Source: Pirellulaceae bacterium
Lineage (GTDB): Bacteria; Planctomycetota; Planctomycetia; Pirellulales; Pirellulaceae
DNA length: 64,000 nt
Assembly (NCBI GenBank): GCA_023382975.1
Contig: JAHDXO010000002.1
Location: 104,389 to 168,388 of the forward strand
Direction of reading: 5' to 3'
Part shown: positions 62,930 through 64,000 of the stretch, piece by piece
Layout of the letters: every line of letters starts with the position of its first letter
Position numbering within the stretch: the stretch's first letter is position 1
Translations under genes and position numbers: made by a program
The notes under the pieces: model-generated
What the model was told of the DNA's origin: nothing
The model's input: the letters and a program-made list of their open reading frames with translations, nothing else
Database searches by the model: none

Positions 62930-63877
62930 ATGTCGGGATTTCGGTCTTCGCGAGGTGCGATTCTGATTGCCTTCGGCGCGGTGTTCGCCACGGGCTGCGG
63001 TTCCGAAACGGATCCGTCGGCCCACCCGCCCCGCGGTGCCAAACGCGAAAAACCGGCGGTGTACGTGGTGAACTATCCGCTCCAGTATTTCGCGCAGCGG
63101 ATTGGCGGAGAACGGGTTGAGGTGGTGTTTCCCGCGCCCGCCGACGAAGATCCGGCCTATTGGCAGCCCGACGACCAGGCGACGAGCGGCTTTCAGGAGG
63201 CCGATCTGATCCTACTGAACGGCGCGTCCTATGACGCCTGGACGGATCGCGTGTCGCTGCCGCGTTTGCGAGTGGTGAATACGTCGCGAGGATTTGCCGA
63301 CCAGTACATCCCGATCGAGGGACAAATTGTCCACCGGCACGGTCCCGAAGGTGAGCACGCACACGGTGGCACCGCGTTCACGACATGGCTCGATCCGCGA
63401 CTGGCGCTCCAACAGGCCGAAGCGATCCACGCGGCGTTGTCGCAGCGATGGCCCGAACACGCGGCGGATTTCGCGGCGGGCTTTGAATCGTTGCGATCCG
63501 ATTGGCAAGCTTTTGACGCGGAGTTGACGGCCCTCCATGCGGAATACAAGAACGAGCCGCTCTTGGCGTCGCATCCGGTGTACCAGTACCTGGCGCGACG
63601 CTGCGGATGGAACCTGCACAGTGTGCATTGGGAGCCGGACGAAATGCCCGAGGACCAGCAGTGGCAGCAGTTGCAAGAGACGTTGGAGACGCACCCGGCC
63701 CAATGGATGATCTGGGAGGCGGAGCCACTGCCCGAGATCCGCGAACGGCTGGCGGTCCTCGGAGTCAACTGCGCGGTGTTCGCCCCTTGCGGCAATGTGC
63801 CCGAGTCCGGCGATTTGCTGTCAGTGATGCGCGAGAACCTCGAGCGGTTGCGACCGGTGCTGACAGCCGAGCGGTAG
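62930..63877 (+). CDS. ZnuA-like zinc/manganese ABC transporter substrate-binding lipoprotein
   Basis: A 315-residue lipoprotein: signal with the lipobox-like VFATGC (Cys23). The cluster A-1/ZnuA fold is indicated by VYVVNYPLQYFAQRIGGERVEVV, ADLILLNGASYDAW, and a His-rich loop (HRHGPEGEHAHGG) just before TTWLDPRLALQQAEAIHAAL. The conserved metal ligand region LLASHPVYQYLARRCGW is present. The usual Asp/His ligands near the C-terminus look reduced, so the metal is uncertain. The ABC permease and ATPase genes are probably beyond the window end. Its stop TAG lies within the first unit of a tandem repeat. Confidence 0.85.
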   Translation: MSGFRSSRGAILIAFGAVFATGCGSETDPSAHPPRGAKREKPAVYVVNYPLQYFAQRIGGERVEVVFPAPADEDPAYWQPDDQATSGFQEADLILLNGASYDAWTDRVSLPRLRVVNTSRGFADQYIPIEGQIVHRHGPEGEHAHGGTAFTTWLDPRLALQQAEAIHAALSQRWPEHAADFAAGFESLRSDWQAFDAELTALHAEYKNEPLLASHPVYQYLARRCGWNLHSVHWEPDEMPEDQQWQQLQETLETHPAQWMIWEAEPLPEIRERLAVLGVNCAVFAPCGNVPESGDLLSVMRENLERLRPVLTAER

Positions 63878-64000
63878 TGCAGAATCATGGCTTCCACCGA
63901 GCAAGCTCGGCGGGGAGCGGGGGGAGTGGAGGGGTGGCCAGTAGTGCAGAATCATGGCTTCCACTGAGCAAGCTCGGCGGGGAGCGGGCGAGGGGAGTGG
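63874..64000. repeat. 67-bp tandem repeat at the window end
   Basis: Two copies of a GTAGTGCAGAATCATGGCTT-beginning unit start at 63874 and 63941. Each contains the palindrome CCGAGC-AA-GCTCGG (C to T in copy two) followed by a GGGGAG-rich tail. The second copy runs to the end of the window, so the array may continue. Its first GTAG supplies the stop codon of the lipoprotein gene. Confidence 0.75.

Noticed and set aside
63874..64000. CRISPR array
   Set aside because: The two units are 67 bp and directly adjacent without unique spacers, and no cas genes are near.

Overview
The window looks like chromosome of a planctomycete (Pirellulales-like). It is GC-rich and carries Tat-exported proteins, DUF4838 and DUF4091 exported glycosidase-type proteins, a planctomycete-style vWA membrane protein, a tetrahydromethanopterin-pathway formyltransferase, and REP-like intergenic palindromes. 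The taxonomic call is inference from gene content; there is no rRNA or tRNA gene to anchor it.

Layout. 1-5048 (+): end of an unknown gene, then three genes that read as a cyclic-nucleotide module: a glutaminase fused to STAS and cNMP-binding domains, an FHA-GAF-class III nucleotide cyclase, and a metallo-beta-lactamase-fold protein with a class II phosphodiesterase-like metal motif. 5078-6489 (-): CPBP membrane protease and glutathione peroxidase with a terminator. 6610-10778 (-): flagellar export genes fliN-O-P-Q-R-flhB, with an FlhB lacking the NPTH autocleavage site. 10830-14538 (-): PHA-system protein, terpenoid-cyclase-fold Tat protein, vWA protein. 14897-18759 (+): membrane protein, PAS-GAF-REC protein, metallophosphoesterase. 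18783-20520 (-): a decayed type I restriction-modification remnant and a DUF559 protein. 20693-24163 (+): ccoI/ccoS and a DUF433/DUF5615 toxin-antitoxin pair. 24201-28238 (-): fhcD, a flavodoxin-like protein, small cysteine-rich proteins, an amidohydrolase and a nitroreductase, with REP elements between them.

28592-48195 (-) is the most notable region: a nine-gene, almost gapless operon that I read as a single-strand DNA phosphorothioation defence island of the SspABCD-SspFGH kind, in the order sspB, sspC, kinase-like gene, response-regulator-like gene, sspD, sspF, sspG, sspH, sspA. The two genes between sspC and sspD are the unusual part. One encodes a protein with two separate GHKL ATPase domains (MORC/Hsp90-like at the N-terminus, histidine-kinase-like at the C-terminus). 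The other encodes a receiver domain stretched by an insertion and joined to a large unknown region. Together they suggest phosphorelay or ATP-switch control built into a phosphorothioation defence system. By eye the island is less GC-rich than its flanks, and its upstream side carries decayed gene fragments, which fits horizontal acquisition.

49181-59141: an esterase, an unknown small protein, two divergent DUF4838 proteins and a DUF4091 glycoside-hydrolase-like protein, probably a polysaccharide-degradation neighbourhood. 59315-63877: a second esterase, a DapA/NanA-family aldolase, a Cys/Met-metabolism PLP enzyme and a zinc-binding lipoprotein. The window ends in a 67-bp tandem repeat.
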